Shown in pieces: positions 14,838 through 23,658 of a DNA stretch of 64,000 bases (positions are counted from its first letter, which is position 1; the number at the start of each line of letters is the position of its first letter). The notes beneath the pieces were generated by a model that did not search any database, was not told the DNA's origin, and saw nothing but the letters and a program-made list of their open reading frames with translations. Made by a program: the position numbers and the translations under genes. This DNA comes from WLMZ01 sp038227995 (GTDB lineage Bacteria > Actinomycetota > Acidimicrobiia > Acidimicrobiales > Ilumatobacteraceae), in the NCBI GenBank assembly GCA_038227995.1, contig JBBRPP010000028.1, forward strand, positions 1 through 64,000, given 5' to 3'.

Positions 14838-15938
14838 TCAGCCTCCCCAGGGCGACCATCCCGAGCGCAGGTACAGCAGGTACGCCGCGGTTGCGTTGAC
14901 GCGAGGGTCGTAGAGCATCGCCTGCGAGGTGATGCCGGCAGCCACCAACGTCGCCTTGTTGGCGATGAAGTAGATCTGGAACAGGCCGAAGCAGCATGCG
15001 TTGCGAACGGTGGGGATCAGGTTGCTCTCGCGGGTAGCGATGCTGACGGCTTTGTCCTCGACATCGTCGGGCCAGACATCGCGGATGATTTGTTCGGTTT
15101 GCGCCCGGGTGTAGGTGTTCTTCGGCGGACCAACCGTGGTCGTCGGTGCCACGGTGGTCGTGGTCGTCGTCTTCACGGTCGTTGTCTTCGCGGTCGTTGT
15201 GGTCGCGGTCTTCACTGTGGTCGCCGGCGCCTTGGCCGGTGTCGGCTTGGCGGTGGAGGCAGTGACTTTGACCGTGGTGGTGGTGGCCGTCGACTTCTTC
15301 TTCGTCGTCGAAGTCGTCTTGGCAACCGTCGTCGCAGTGCTGGAGGCCGTCTTCACCGCGACTGCATTGGCAGGCAGGCACACCGGGCGCCCGGTGTACA
15401 GCGGCGTGGCGATGGTCGCGCCGTTGGCAGCGAGCAGATCCTTCAGCGCAACCGACTGGTTGCGGGCGATCATGATCCAGTAGTCACCGGTCGAGACGGT
15501 GTACGTCTTCGCACACGACGTCTTTCGTGCGGTCGAGGCTTTCGCCGATGATGCCGACGTCGACGCCGTTTCGACGTTCTGTAGGCCGGCTGCGGCGGCA
15601 CCGAGCACGACCGGCGCGAGCGCTGGAACGACAGCCGCCTGACCTGCGGCACCCGCTTCGGGAGCGAGCGTTGCTGGCGTCGTGTCGATTGCGATCGCCG
15701 GCTGCAGCGCCGTTGCCATCGCCGACGTCGACAGGCCGGGCGTCGGATCCGTGCTGCGCAGGGCCAACGCGATCGGGGCAGCGATCAGGCCGACGACCAC
15801 CATTGCTCCGGTGCGGCGCCAGAACATCGTGCGCTCACGAACCGGAGCCCGTGGCACCCGCGCGACACGCGCGGTCGAGTCGTCGCGTGACCAATCGGGA
15901 TCAGCGTCCCAGAACCCGTGCTCGTCTTGGTTTGGCAT
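14838..15938 (-). CDS. Membrane-anchored LysM and lytic-transglycosylase-like protein
   Basis: 366 residues from ATG 15938 (GAGGGA upstream). Order: cytoplasmic N terminus, membrane helix (about 44-60), Ala/Pro-rich stretch, LysM domain (about 141-188, TYTVSTGDYWIMIARNQSV), a Thr/Lys low-complexity linker (about 194-268), and an SLT-type lysozyme-like domain (about 278-366) with a candidate catalytic Glu304 in ATRESNL. LysM binds peptidoglycan; the C-terminal domain likely cleaves glycan strands, as in resuscitation and cell-separation factors. The Thr-rich linker would span the wall. The open frame extends upstream to 16109, but that part has no coding character. Confidence 0.8.
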   Translation of the reverse strand: MPNQDEHGFWDADPDWSRDDSTARVARVPRAPVRERTMFWRRTGAMVVVGLIAAPIALALRSTDPTPGLSTSAMATALQPAIAIDTTPATLAPEAGAAGQAAVVPALAPVVLGAAAAGLQNVETASTSASSAKASTARKTSCAKTYTVSTGDYWIMIARNQSVALKDLLAANGATIATPLYTGRPVCLPANAVAVKTASSTATTVAKTTSTTKKKSTATTTTVKVTASTAKPTPAKAPATTVKTATTTTAKTTTVKTTTTTTVAPTTTVGPPKNTYTRAQTEQIIRDVWPDDVEDKAVSIATRESNLIPTVRNACCFGLFQIYFIANKATLVAAGITSQAMLYDPRVNATAAYLLYLRSGWSPWGG

Positions 15939-16132
15939 TCGTTCGCTGTCCCTCTTCCGTCCGCCTGGACTCCCACTCGTCCTGCTTGGGCGATGAGGGG
16001 CGAACAATCCCGCCCCCCACACGACTTCTCGTATGGCTTTCGTTACGAAATGTCTACACCTGTCGTCATCAGATTGCAACACTCGGGTCCGCGGTTGGAT
16101 GCGTCGCACCTGCTAAGGCTCGTGAAAACGAG

Positions 16133-16160
16133 CAAACCCCGTCACGACGGACGGGGTTTG
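16133..16160 (-). terminator. Rho-independent terminator after tRNA-Ser(GCT)
   Basis: On the minus strand a 10-bp stem (AAACCCCGTC / GACGGGGTTT, loop CGTCGT) is followed by GCTCGTTTTC. It lies about 37 bases past the tRNA 3' end. Confidence 0.7.
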
Positions 16161-16196
16161 GCCATCGACATCGGCTGGCGATATCGGCTGATCAAC

Positions 16197-16286
16197 TGGC
16201 GGAGAGCGTGGGATTTGAACCCACGGATGACCGAAGCCATCAACACCTTAGCAGGGTGCCCCATTCGGCCGCTCTGGCAGCTCTCC
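16197..16286 (-). tRNA. tRNA-Ser (anticodon GCT)
   Basis: About 87 bases plus an encoded CCA (16199-16197). The acceptor stem GGAGAGC pairs with GCTCTCC. The anticodon loop CTGCTAA gives GCT, reading AGC/AGU. A long variable arm (class II tRNA) and a T arm GGTTCAAATCC are present. Confidence 0.95.
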
Positions 16287-16348
16287 GTCGGCAATGCTAT
16301 CCGACGACGGCCGCAACCTCTATGGGCAATTCGGGCCAGACGTCAGGC

Positions 16349-16942
16349 TCAGGCCGCGGGCAGGATCTCGAAATGGGCTTCGGTCGGCGCTTGGCTGTTG
16401 ATCGCGAGGATGTCCTGCGGGCACGCCGACATCACGCACACGCAGTCGAGCACGGCGCGGAGCACGACGTAGTCGCCGGGCTTGCTCAGTGCCGGCTCGA
16501 AGGCGAGGTCGCCTTCCATCGTCCACGGAATGTTCATGAAGATGTTCAGCGAGGCCGGCGTGTAGGGCACCGTCAGGCCGAGCTCGGCGAGCGCCGCGTG
16601 CATGTTGTCGCGGCAGTTGTCGTGGTAGTCGGTGCAGCCGAGCAGGCCGTAGCGATCGTTGTCGCACGGAGCCATCAGCGTGTCGTGCCGACCCGGCGAC
16701 GTGTCTTCTTCAAGAATCAACAGTGGGCGACGATGGTTCGTGTACAGCGGATCGCCGGTGGCAGGGAACAGCCGGTGCCACGTCGGCCGGCACTGCTCCA
16801 TGCCGACGTACTCAGTCTGCATGCTGGCCGTGAAGGCCCAGAAGTCGACGACTTGCGTGCCGTGGGTGTTGATGATCTTGATCGCCTCGCCGGCGGCGAG
16901 ACGGGTGGCCTTGCCACGGCGTGCAGGAATCGTCTGGAGCAT
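16349..16942 (-). CDS. DUF1989 / urea carboxylase-associated family protein
   Basis: 197 residues. Features of the family are visible: GEAIKIINTHGTQVVDFWAF near the start, a central Cys/His-rich part (CTDYHDNCRDNMHAAL) and a C-terminal VCVMSACPQDILAIN segment. Such proteins occur beside urea carboxylase/allophanate hydrolase genes and guanidine- or urea-handling genes, but their biochemical role is not firmly settled. Here it stands alone between tRNA-Ser and the surface-protein gene, without urea carboxylase partners in the window. Confidence 0.8.
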   Translation of the reverse strand: MLQTIPARRGKATRLAAGEAIKIINTHGTQVVDFWAFTASMQTEYVGMEQCRPTWHRLFPATGDPLYTNHRRPLLILEEDTSPGRHDTLMAPCDNDRYGLLGCTDYHDNCRDNMHAALAELGLTVPYTPASLNIFMNIPWTMEGDLAFEPALSKPGDYVVLRAVLDCVCVMSACPQDILAINSQAPTEAHFEILPAA

Positions 16943-17080
16943 GACCCGACCTTACCGCGACCCGATTCCCCGCTTTCATTGCGCCTCCCGCCCTCATTTG
17001 CATTGCTGCGTCATCAAAGCAGTTGTCGGACGTCGTTTCAGGCAGACAAGGCCACGGCCCCGTGCCACGAAAGGACAACC

Positions 17081-20000
17081 ATGGGTGGGACAGCCGAGCG
17101 GGACGAATTGCTTCTTGGATGGCGGGGCACGGTTCCACGACATGTGGCCGGTGGCAGCCGACCGAACCGCTACCGCGCCGTTCGCGGCGCCCTCGCCATG
17201 GCCCTGATCGGCGCGATCTGCGTCGTCGCCGGCATCGTCCCAGTTGCGGCTCCGTGGAGCTCCGTCGACGCCGCGAAGGCTGCCGGCAGTGCACTCGACT
17301 GCACGCTGCTGTTCGCCACGAACAACAGCGGTGCGCTCCAATCGATCGACACTTCGACAGGCACAGTCAGCTCGATCGGCGCGTTCCCGTCCACCAGCGT
17401 CAACGCGCTCGGCATCACGGTCGACGGCACGAACCTGTACGCCGTCAAGGGTGGAACCGTGACAGCGGGCCAAACGCCGTCCATCTATCGATACGACGTT
17501 GCGTCGAGCACGTTCACCACGTACTCGACAGTCCCACTGGTGAACAGCCTGACCTCCACGACGGTGCTCCGCGGCGGCATGAACCCGGTCAACGGGATCT
17601 TCTACTATTCGTCGCCGCGGACGAACACGGCGATTCAGGACTTCTACGCGTTCGACAGCAACACGAACACGGCGATCGGGTACATCGGATCAATGGTCGG
17701 TTTCACCGGACAGAGCGGTGACCTCGGGTTCGACGGCGTCGGCAACATGTACGTCGTTGTGTCCAGCGGCGGCGTCGGAACACAGAACCTCGTCAGGATC
17801 TCGAACATCCCCACCACGCCGGGAACGGCCGCGCTCGCCGGAACGCTGCTGACGACGCTGCCGACCGGGGCGCTGTTCGGCGGCATCGCGTTCGGCGTGG
17901 ACGGCTACCTGTACGTGTCGGCAAACGGCAATCTGCTGAAGCTCAATCCAGACACCGGTGCGCAGGTCAGCTCTGTTGCATTGTCGCAAGTCGGCATCAA
18001 CGATCTTGCTGGTTGCAACCCGAGCGGCTCGTTGCAATTGCAGAAGTTCATCGCCGGTCGATCCTCGCCATCCGACCAGTTCACCCTTGCGATCACGGGG
18101 GGAGGCTTGTCAGGCGGCAACACCGCGACCACAACCGGGTCGACAACTGGACTGCAAACGGCGTCCGCTGCAATCGCCGGCCCGGTGATTGCCGTTCCCA
18201 ACACGGTGCTGACGCTGACGGAGACAGCGGTGAGCGGCTCGTTGACGACCTACCAGCAGTCGGTGAGTTGTGTCGATGCGACAAACACCAACGCTGCGGT
18301 ACCAACGGTCGCAGCAGGTGTCGGCGTCTGGTCGCTGTCTGTGCCGCCGCAGACCGGGGCGCGACTGCTCGCCAACATCATCTGCACGATCACCAACACG
18401 CCGATGATGAATACCGTCAAAGTGATCACGTCGGTGAACGGTGCCCCAGCCACCGCCAGCACATTCGTCAAGGGTGGGGACACGGTCGCCTACACGATCA
18501 CGACCAGCAATCCCGCCACCACATCGGGGTCGACGACGCTGTCCGACACCGTCCCGACCAACACGGTGTACTCGGGTAGCGGCGAGGGCTGGTCGTGCGC
18601 AAGCGGCTCGCCGGCGGGAACGCAGTGCGATCAACTGGTTGATGTCGCGCCGGGTTCCTCGACGTCGACGACGTACACCGTCACCGTCGCAAATCCGATA
18701 CCAGCCGGCACGACGTCGATCACGAATGTCGCCACGTCGACGAGCGGTTCGTGCTCCTGCACCGCGTCGAATCCGACTGCAGCACAGACCAACGCAGTGA
18801 AGGTCGCTGGTGTCGTCAGCGGCCCGAACGCTTCCGGCGAATTCACGGCGACCTACTCGATCAACGTCACGAACTCGGGTTCGGCAGCGACCACGTACGA
18901 CCTCGTCGACACTCCCTCCTTTTCCGATGGACTGACGGTCCGTGCCGCCTCGTGGTCTGCGTCAGGCCCTGGCGCGCCGTTGGGCTCCTCCGCGATTGGC
19001 ACAGGCCCCTACACGCTCGCTCCGTCGGGAACCCCGCTGGAAGGGCTGTCGAGCCACGCCTACAACGTCACGGTGACGTTCACGTTCGATCACAACGTCA
19101 GCGTGTCGCCGTGCGACGGATCTCCAGGAAGCGGATTGTTCAACAGCGTGAACATGGGCGGCGAAACGGCCTCTACATCCGACAACTCGGCATGCATCGA
19201 TCCTCCGCTACCCCCGCATCCGTCGATGACGTTGACGAAGGCTTCGTCGACCACTTCGTACGCAGCGGTCAACGACGTCATTGCCTACACGTTCGACGTC
19301 GCGAACACCGGGAACGTCACACTCTCGAACGTCACGGTGAACGACGCGATGACGGCGCCCGCAACCGTCTTGACAACAGGCCCGACATGTCCGCAAACGA
19401 CACTGAGCCCTGGCGCCTCGATGGAATGCGTCGCCGCGTACGCAGTGACCCAGGCCGACCTCGACAACGGCACCGTCCACAACTCAGCGACAGCGAGCGC
19501 ATCCGATCCCGGCAACAACCCCATACCGGACACGCCGCCGAGCGCCGTGACGGTGCCCGCTTCAGCCGCGCACGGGTTGACGCTCACCAAGAACTCGACG
19601 ACCAAGTTGGTCACCGCGGCGGGCCAGATCGTGTCGTACACCTTTGCAGTGAAGAACACCGGGAACCAGACGCTCACGAACCTCACTGTGACCGACGCTT
19701 TCACAGCCCATCCCAACCCCGGGCTCACCGTGACATGCCCCGTGACCACGCTGGCCGCAAGCGGCGGTTCCACCGTGTGCACTGCGACCTACACCGTCAC
19801 CCAGGCAGATGTGGATGCGCCGTCGAAGGTTCTCGAGAACACGGCAACCGCACACGCCACGTCTCCTGACGGATCCGTCGATTCGATCACAACCACGCTC
19901 GACATCCCGACCGCGCAGGCACCCGCGTTGGCGATCGTCAAGTCCGCCGACAAGGGGTCCGTCTCCAGTGTTGGAGAGGTCATCGAATACACGTTCGTTG

Positions 20001-20416
20001 TCACCAACACCGGCAACGTCTCGCTTGGAACTATCACGGTCGCGGACACGATGACGGCGCCCGCCGTCGAGCTCGACGCCCCCGTGAGCTGCCCGTCGAC
20101 CACGCTCGCACCCGGCGTCTCGATGACGTGTACAGCCTCGTACTCCGTGAAACAGGTAGACCTCGACGTCGGCCGCGTCATCAACTCGGCGATCGCAACT
20201 GGACAGCGTCCTTGCCCGAGTCCGATCCTCATAGCCTGTTCGTCCGTGACATCCGAACCTTCGGCAGTCACGGTCGATGGCGTGCAGCAAATACCAGCGA
20301 TACTGCCGTCGACCGGAAGCGCAACCCGCCCCACCGTCGATCTCGCTGAGTGGATTCTGGTCCTCGGCAGCCTTGCAATCGTCGCGAGCCGCCGGCGAAA
20401 GTCACGGGACGCCTAA
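17081..20416 (+). CDS. LPXTG-anchored surface protein with DUF11-type repeats
   Basis: 1111 residues from ATG 17081 (AAAGGA upstream). A basic N terminus of about 33 residues precedes the signal helix (ALAMALIGAICVVAGIVPVA). Next comes a beta-propeller-like region (about 70-300, repeats of SIDTSTGTVSSIG type), then at least five conserved-repeat Ig-like domains, each with a VTNTGNVTL-like core and a TVTQADLD-like end. The C terminus has the sortase signal LPSTG, a hydrophobic helix and a basic tail (RRRKSRDA). It should be exported and covalently linked to the wall by a sortase encoded elsewhere. Likely role: adhesion or a structural surface layer. The open frame extends far upstream but has no signal peptide there. 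Confidence 0.85.
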   Translation: MGGTAERDELLLGWRGTVPRHVAGGSRPNRYRAVRGALAMALIGAICVVAGIVPVAAPWSSVDAAKAAGSALDCTLLFATNNSGALQSIDTSTGTVSSIGAFPSTSVNALGITVDGTNLYAVKGGTVTAGQTPSIYRYDVASSTFTTYSTVPLVNSLTSTTVLRGGMNPVNGIFYYSSPRTNTAIQDFYAFDSNTNTAIGYIGSMVGFTGQSGDLGFDGVGNMYVVVSSGGVGTQNLVRISNIPTTPGTAALAGTLLTTLPTGALFGGIAFGVDGYLYVSANGNLLKLNPDTGAQVSSVALSQVGINDLAGCNPSGSLQLQKFIAGRSSPSDQFTLAITGGGLSGGNTATTTGSTTGLQTASAAIAGPVIAVPNTVLTLTETAVSGSLTTYQQSVSCVDATNTNAAVPTVAAGVGVWSLSVPPQTGARLLANIICTITNTPMMNTVKVITSVNGAPATASTFVKGGDTVAYTITTSNPATTSGSTTLSDTVPTNTVYSGSGEGWSCASGSPAGTQCDQLVDVAPGSSTSTTYTVTVANPIPAGTTSITNVATSTSGSCSCTASNPTAAQTNAVKVAGVVSGPNASGEFTATYSINVTNSGSAATTYDLVDTPSFSDGLTVRAASWSASGPGAPLGSSAIGTGPYTLAPSGTPLEGLSSHAYNVTVTFTFDHNVSVSPCDGSPGSGLFNSVNMGGETASTSDNSACIDPPLPPHPSMTLTKASSTTSYAAVNDVIAYTFDVANTGNVTLSNVTVNDAMTAPATVLTTGPTCPQTTLSPGASMECVAAYAVTQADLDNGTVHNSATASASDPGNNPIPDTPPSAVTVPASAAHGLTLTKNSTTKLVTAAGQIVSYTFAVKNTGNQTLTNLTVTDAFTAHPNPGLTVTCPVTTLAASGGSTVCTATYTVTQADVDAPSKVLENTATAHATSPDGSVDSITTTLDIPTAQAPALAIVKSADKGSVSSVGEVIEYTFVVTNTGNVSLGTITVADTMTAPAVELDAPVSCPSTTLAPGVSMTCTASYSVKQVDLDVGRVINSAIATGQRPCPSPILIACSSVTSEPSAVTVDGVQQIPAILPSTGSATRPTVDLAEWILVLGSLAIVASRRRKSRDA

Positions 20417-20529
20417 TTCAGCGCGCCGGTCGGCGGCGTTGTACGAGCTGCGCGGCCATCGGCCACGGTTCCCCTTCGATGCCGCCTGCGTCCTCGCCGA
20501 ACTCGAGGCACACCGCTAGTCTTGCGACC

Positions 20530-20612
20530 GGAACGATGGCAGAGCGGCCAAATGCATCCGCCTTGAAAGCGGAAGGGTTCACGCCCCGGGGGTTCAAATC
20601 CCTCTCGTTCCG
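20530..20612 (+). tRNA. tRNA-Ser (anticodon TGA)
   Basis: The acceptor stem GGAACGA pairs with TCGTTCC, with discriminator G at 20612 and no encoded CCA. The anticodon arm TCCGC-CTTGAAA-GCGGA gives TGA, reading UCN. The variable arm is long, as expected for Ser. A toxin-antitoxin pair starts 13 bases after its end. Confidence 0.95.
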
Positions 20613-20624
20613 CTCCGAATGATT

Positions 20625-20642
20625 GGTATCAGATCTGATACC
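20625..20642 (+). promoter_or_regulatory. Perfect 18-bp palindromic operator of the toxin-antitoxin pair
   Basis: GGTATCAGATCTGATACC is its own reverse complement without mismatch. It lies between the tRNA-Ser end and the GTG (20652) of the XRE-family gene, and its right half (GATACC) could serve as the -10 region of a leaderless transcript. Helix-turn-helix antitoxins commonly repress their own promoter through such a site, so autoregulation is inferred. Confidence 0.75.
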
Positions 20643-20651
20643 ATCGCGAAC

Positions 20652-20969
20652 GTGAGTGCACACGAGATCGTCAGGCGAGTTCGGCGCGACAGTCACCTGT
20701 CCCTTCGCGAACTTGCCGAGCGTGCATCCACGTCGCACTCCACCATCAGTGCGTACGAAGCCGAACGCATCGAACCATCGATGGCCGTCGTCGAGCGCCT
20801 CGTCAGGGCCGCCGGTTTCGCGATGACCAACGAGACGTCGTTGCGAATCCGGGGAAGCCGGCCGGAAGAGCGCGGCGACGAGCTGGCTCAGGTGCTCGAG
20901 TTGGCGGCGATGTTTCCTGCTCGCCACAGCAAGACACTGACGTTTCCGCGATTCGGGCTGCGCCGATGA
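20652..20969 (+). CDS. XRE-family HTH antitoxin
   Basis: 105 residues from GTG 20652; an ATG at 20619 would run translation through the operator palindrome and is less likely. The N-terminal half is a helix-turn-helix (LSLRELAERASTSHSTISAYEAERIEPS), and the C-terminal half is short and ends in a basic segment. The stop overlaps the ATG of the next gene (ATGA), the normal arrangement of an antitoxin translated before its toxin. It is expected to bind the palindrome just upstream and to neutralise the nucleotidyltransferase. Confidence 0.85.
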   Translation: MSAHEIVRRVRRDSHLSLRELAERASTSHSTISAYEAERIEPSMAVVERLVRAAGFAMTNETSLRIRGSRPEERGDELAQVLELAAMFPARHSKTLTFPRFGLRR

Positions 20970-21520
20970 CGCGTCGTCCTGCGACGGTGTCGCTGGCAGA
21001 CAAGATCGTCGCGCTCCACCGTTCGCTGGATGCCGCGCAGCTGGCCCACGCATTTGGCGGCGCGCTCGCGCTGGCATGGTGCACCCAACGCGCTCGCGGC
21101 ACCATCGACATCGACGTCAACATCTTCGTCGGAGTGGAGGCGGTCGATGCTGTGTTGGCCGCGATGCCGAAGCACGTCGTGCACGAGGCGTCGACTCGAG
21201 CCACGCTCGCCACAGACGGTCAGGTCAGGCTGTGGTGGGATTCGACGCCGGTCGACATCTTCCTCAACACCACCGACTTCCACAGCGGAGCCGCCGAGAG
21301 GACGGTCACCGAACGCTTCGCCGAACACGACATCCCGTTCCTGTCGTGCTCAGATCTTGCCGTGTTCAAAGCGTTCTTCAATCGCACCAAGGATTGGGCC
21401 GATCTCGAAGAGATGCACGCGGCCGGCACGCTCGATGTCGACCGCGTGCTCGGAGTGCTCGTGCGCTATCTGGGTGCCGACGAACGGGTCGACCGGCTCC
21501 GCGACATGGTCACGCGCTGA
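20966..21520 (+). CDS. Nucleotidyltransferase toxin (AbiEii/MenT/DUF6036-like)
   Basis: 184 residues. It shows the polymerase-beta-type nucleotidyltransferase core: a glycine-rich FGGALAL followed by the paired metal ligands in TIDIDVNI, and a third Asp in TPVDIFL. This is the pattern of AbiEii, MenT and related toxins that transfer nucleotides, in MenT3 to tRNA acceptor ends. It is coupled to an XRE antitoxin by an ATGA overlap. Location immediately after tRNA-Ser(TGA) is noteworthy because the studied MenT3 enzyme prefers tRNA-Ser. Substrate and toxicity are inferred. A stand-alone nucleotidyltransferase without toxicity remains possible. Confidence 0.8.
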   Translation: MTRRPATVSLADKIVALHRSLDAAQLAHAFGGALALAWCTQRARGTIDIDVNIFVGVEAVDAVLAAMPKHVVHEASTRATLATDGQVRLWWDSTPVDIFLNTTDFHSGAAERTVTERFAEHDIPFLSCSDLAVFKAFFNRTKDWADLEEMHAAGTLDVDRVLGVLVRYLGADERVDRLRDMVTR

Positions 21521-21540
21521 CCGGCCCAACCGAATGCGAC

Positions 21541-23613
21541 TCAGCCGCCGGCCTTACAACTTGCTTCGATCGAGGTCCGGAGCTGAACCAGGTCGGGTGA
21601 GTCGACGCCGAGCAACTCGTGGACGACGAGGCGATGATCGCCGTTCGCCGCAAGCTTGGTGCTGACGCAACGGGCGATCGCCGGGTCGTCACCCTTGGAC
21701 TCCAGGATCTGCTCGATCTGGGCGGCTTCGCTCATCATCGCCGTGTGGCCGAAGATCCGGTCACCGAGTTGCTTGTCGGTCGTGGCGCCAGGCAGGAACG
21801 GACAATCCACGTTGGCGGGCGGCTCGGTCAGCTTGACGAAATAGGCAGTCACGAGGTCCGAAATGCAGGCGCTCTCGAAGAACGCCGTGTGCCCGGCCCC
21901 TTCCCACGTGAGCGAGACGGAGTTGCCGAGCGCCGTGGCCATCTTGGCTGAGTTCTGATACGGAGTCGCCGGATCACCCTTGGTTCCGATGATGACCATC
22001 GGAGGTGCTCCCTTCGCCGTCGCGATCGCCGGGATCGGCTCTTGCGTCGGCGGGAACGGATGGCAGAAGAACCCCGCATCGCGCTCGGCGAAGTCGGCAC
22101 ACGTCACCGCGATCTGGGTGTAGTTCGACTCCGGTCGCGCCGACATGTTCGCCGGGTATCCGAACGCCAGGTAACTGATGAGCGCAGCGAACGTCGACGC
22201 GTCACCCTGCTTGGCGTCGCCGAGCGCGCTCGCGAGCAGCGGCCAATATTCGATCGAGTACATCGACGTGGTCAGCAACTGACGGATGTCGTCCGTGGTC
22301 AGTTTGGTGGCACCCTTGAAGTAGTTGGTCGGCAAGGAACCGACATCTCTCAGCACCGAGTTCAGCACCCGGGTCGAGTCCGGTCCCGCGGGACAGGTCG
22401 GCGTCGAGTCGCACAGATGCAGAAAGATGTTGGTGGTGCCGTCGAAATCCTGAGCGGTGTACGTCCGGCCACCGGGGTCCGCGGCCGTGTTCGCCTCACC
22501 GGCGGCCGGATCGATCGATCCGTCGAGGACGATCGCCCTGACGTTCTGCGGGAACATGTCGGCGTAGACGCTGCCAATTGCGGTGCCGTAACTGAAGCCG
22601 AGGTAGGTGAGCTTCTTCTCACCGAGTGCAACGCGGATCTGGTCGAGGTCGCGAGCGACGTTGGTGGTGCCGAGGTACGAGAGCTCGGCACCCGACGTCG
22701 CGACGCACGTCGTGAGGATCGACGGGTCGGCGAAAAGGTCCTTGCCGTCGCAACTGACCGGTGCCGATTTGCCGATGCCGCGTGGGTCGAAACCGACGAT
22801 GTCGAACCGGTCGAGCAGGTCCTGGGGGAAGCCCGGCGCGTTGCCGTACGCGGCATCGAGGCCCGAGCCACCGGGTCCGCCCGGGTTGAGGACGATCGCA
22901 CCGATGCGTTCCGCCGGCACCGCGGCCGGCAGTCGGTTGAGCGCGATCGAGATGTGGTCACCCGACGGCTTGGTGTAGTCCAACGGCACGCTGATAGCGC
23001 CGCACACCCAGGGCGCCGTTTCGCCGGTGCAGGGGCCCCACGTGACCGAGGATCCATCGACCCCAGCGACGTTCGTCGACGTCGGCCCGGTGTCGGTGGT
23101 GGTCCCCGACGCAGCGCCGAGCGAGGCGAGATCCATGCCGTCGAAGATCGAGACGCACCGTGTGGCACCGACCGATGTCGCCAGATCGTCGCCGGCGGCG
23201 ACGACTTTGACCAGCCTGGTGACCGCCTTGCCGATCGCAACCTGGTTGCCGGAACCGTTGACCGCGGCGACCTTCCGGAACGCGCTCAGCTGATCGTCGA
23301 GGTTCGAGCTGAAGTCGTCGAACGCCGCCTGCTGGTCCTTCGGGGCTTTCAACGCTCCGGTCGTATCGATCTCCTTGCTCACGATCGATCGCGCACCGTG
23401 CAAGTAGCCACTCGCGTCCGACGCGTCGAGATCGCTCGCTGCCGACGAAGCCGTGCGGCACGCGGAGCGTAGGCCATCGGTGAACTTCGACGCCGAACCG
23501 CCCGAGCCGCTGCTCGATCCGCAATCGGCCATCACGACCATCATCACCACCGTCAGGACGGTGACGGTCCTGCGTCGCGACGAACTGTTGGCACGGGCTA
23601 TGTCACGACGCAC
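21541..23613 (-). CDS. Secreted alpha/beta hydrolase of the TAP (tripeptidyl aminopeptidase) family, lipoprotein
   Basis: 690 residues, GTG start. The signal sequence ends in a plausible lipobox (VVMADC, Cys31), followed by a Ser/Gly linker, an extra helical N-terminal domain (about 42-165) and the peptidase core. Core features: oxyanion region NPGGPGGSG (about 243-251), nucleophile Ser341 in GFSYGT, acid Asp in GTKGDPATP and His in GAGHTAFF. The TAP-like C-terminal domain is present with its Cys pairs. Expected to trim short peptides or hydrolyse small esters outside the membrane. The helical extension is longer than in typical SlpD/SlpE-type enzymes. Confidence 0.85.
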   Translation of the reverse strand: MRRDIARANSSSRRRTVTVLTVVMMVVMADCGSSSGSGGSASKFTDGLRSACRTASSAASDLDASDASGYLHGARSIVSKEIDTTGALKAPKDQQAAFDDFSSNLDDQLSAFRKVAAVNGSGNQVAIGKAVTRLVKVVAAGDDLATSVGATRCVSIFDGMDLASLGAASGTTTDTGPTSTNVAGVDGSSVTWGPCTGETAPWVCGAISVPLDYTKPSGDHISIALNRLPAAVPAERIGAIVLNPGGPGGSGLDAAYGNAPGFPQDLLDRFDIVGFDPRGIGKSAPVSCDGKDLFADPSILTTCVATSGAELSYLGTTNVARDLDQIRVALGEKKLTYLGFSYGTAIGSVYADMFPQNVRAIVLDGSIDPAAGEANTAADPGGRTYTAQDFDGTTNIFLHLCDSTPTCPAGPDSTRVLNSVLRDVGSLPTNYFKGATKLTTDDIRQLLTTSMYSIEYWPLLASALGDAKQGDASTFAALISYLAFGYPANMSARPESNYTQIAVTCADFAERDAGFFCHPFPPTQEPIPAIATAKGAPPMVIIGTKGDPATPYQNSAKMATALGNSVSLTWEGAGHTAFFESACISDLVTAYFVKLTEPPANVDCPFLPGATTDKQLGDRIFGHTAMMSEAAQIEQILESKGDDPAIARCVSTKLAANGDHRLVVHELLGVDSPDLVQLRTSIEASCKAGG

Positions 23614-23658
23614 CGGCTCACATTACGGCAGCGTGTGCGGTGTTCTTGCACGCACCGA

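Noticed and set aside
15527..17080. 5' extension of the surface-protein frame
   Set aside because: It crosses a tRNA gene and two minus-strand genes, and the signal peptide only appears after ATG 17081.
22042..23472. Long plus-strand frame opposite the TAP-family hydrolase
   Set aside because: Arg/Val/Asp-rich shadow typical of high-GC genes, with no recognisable motifs.
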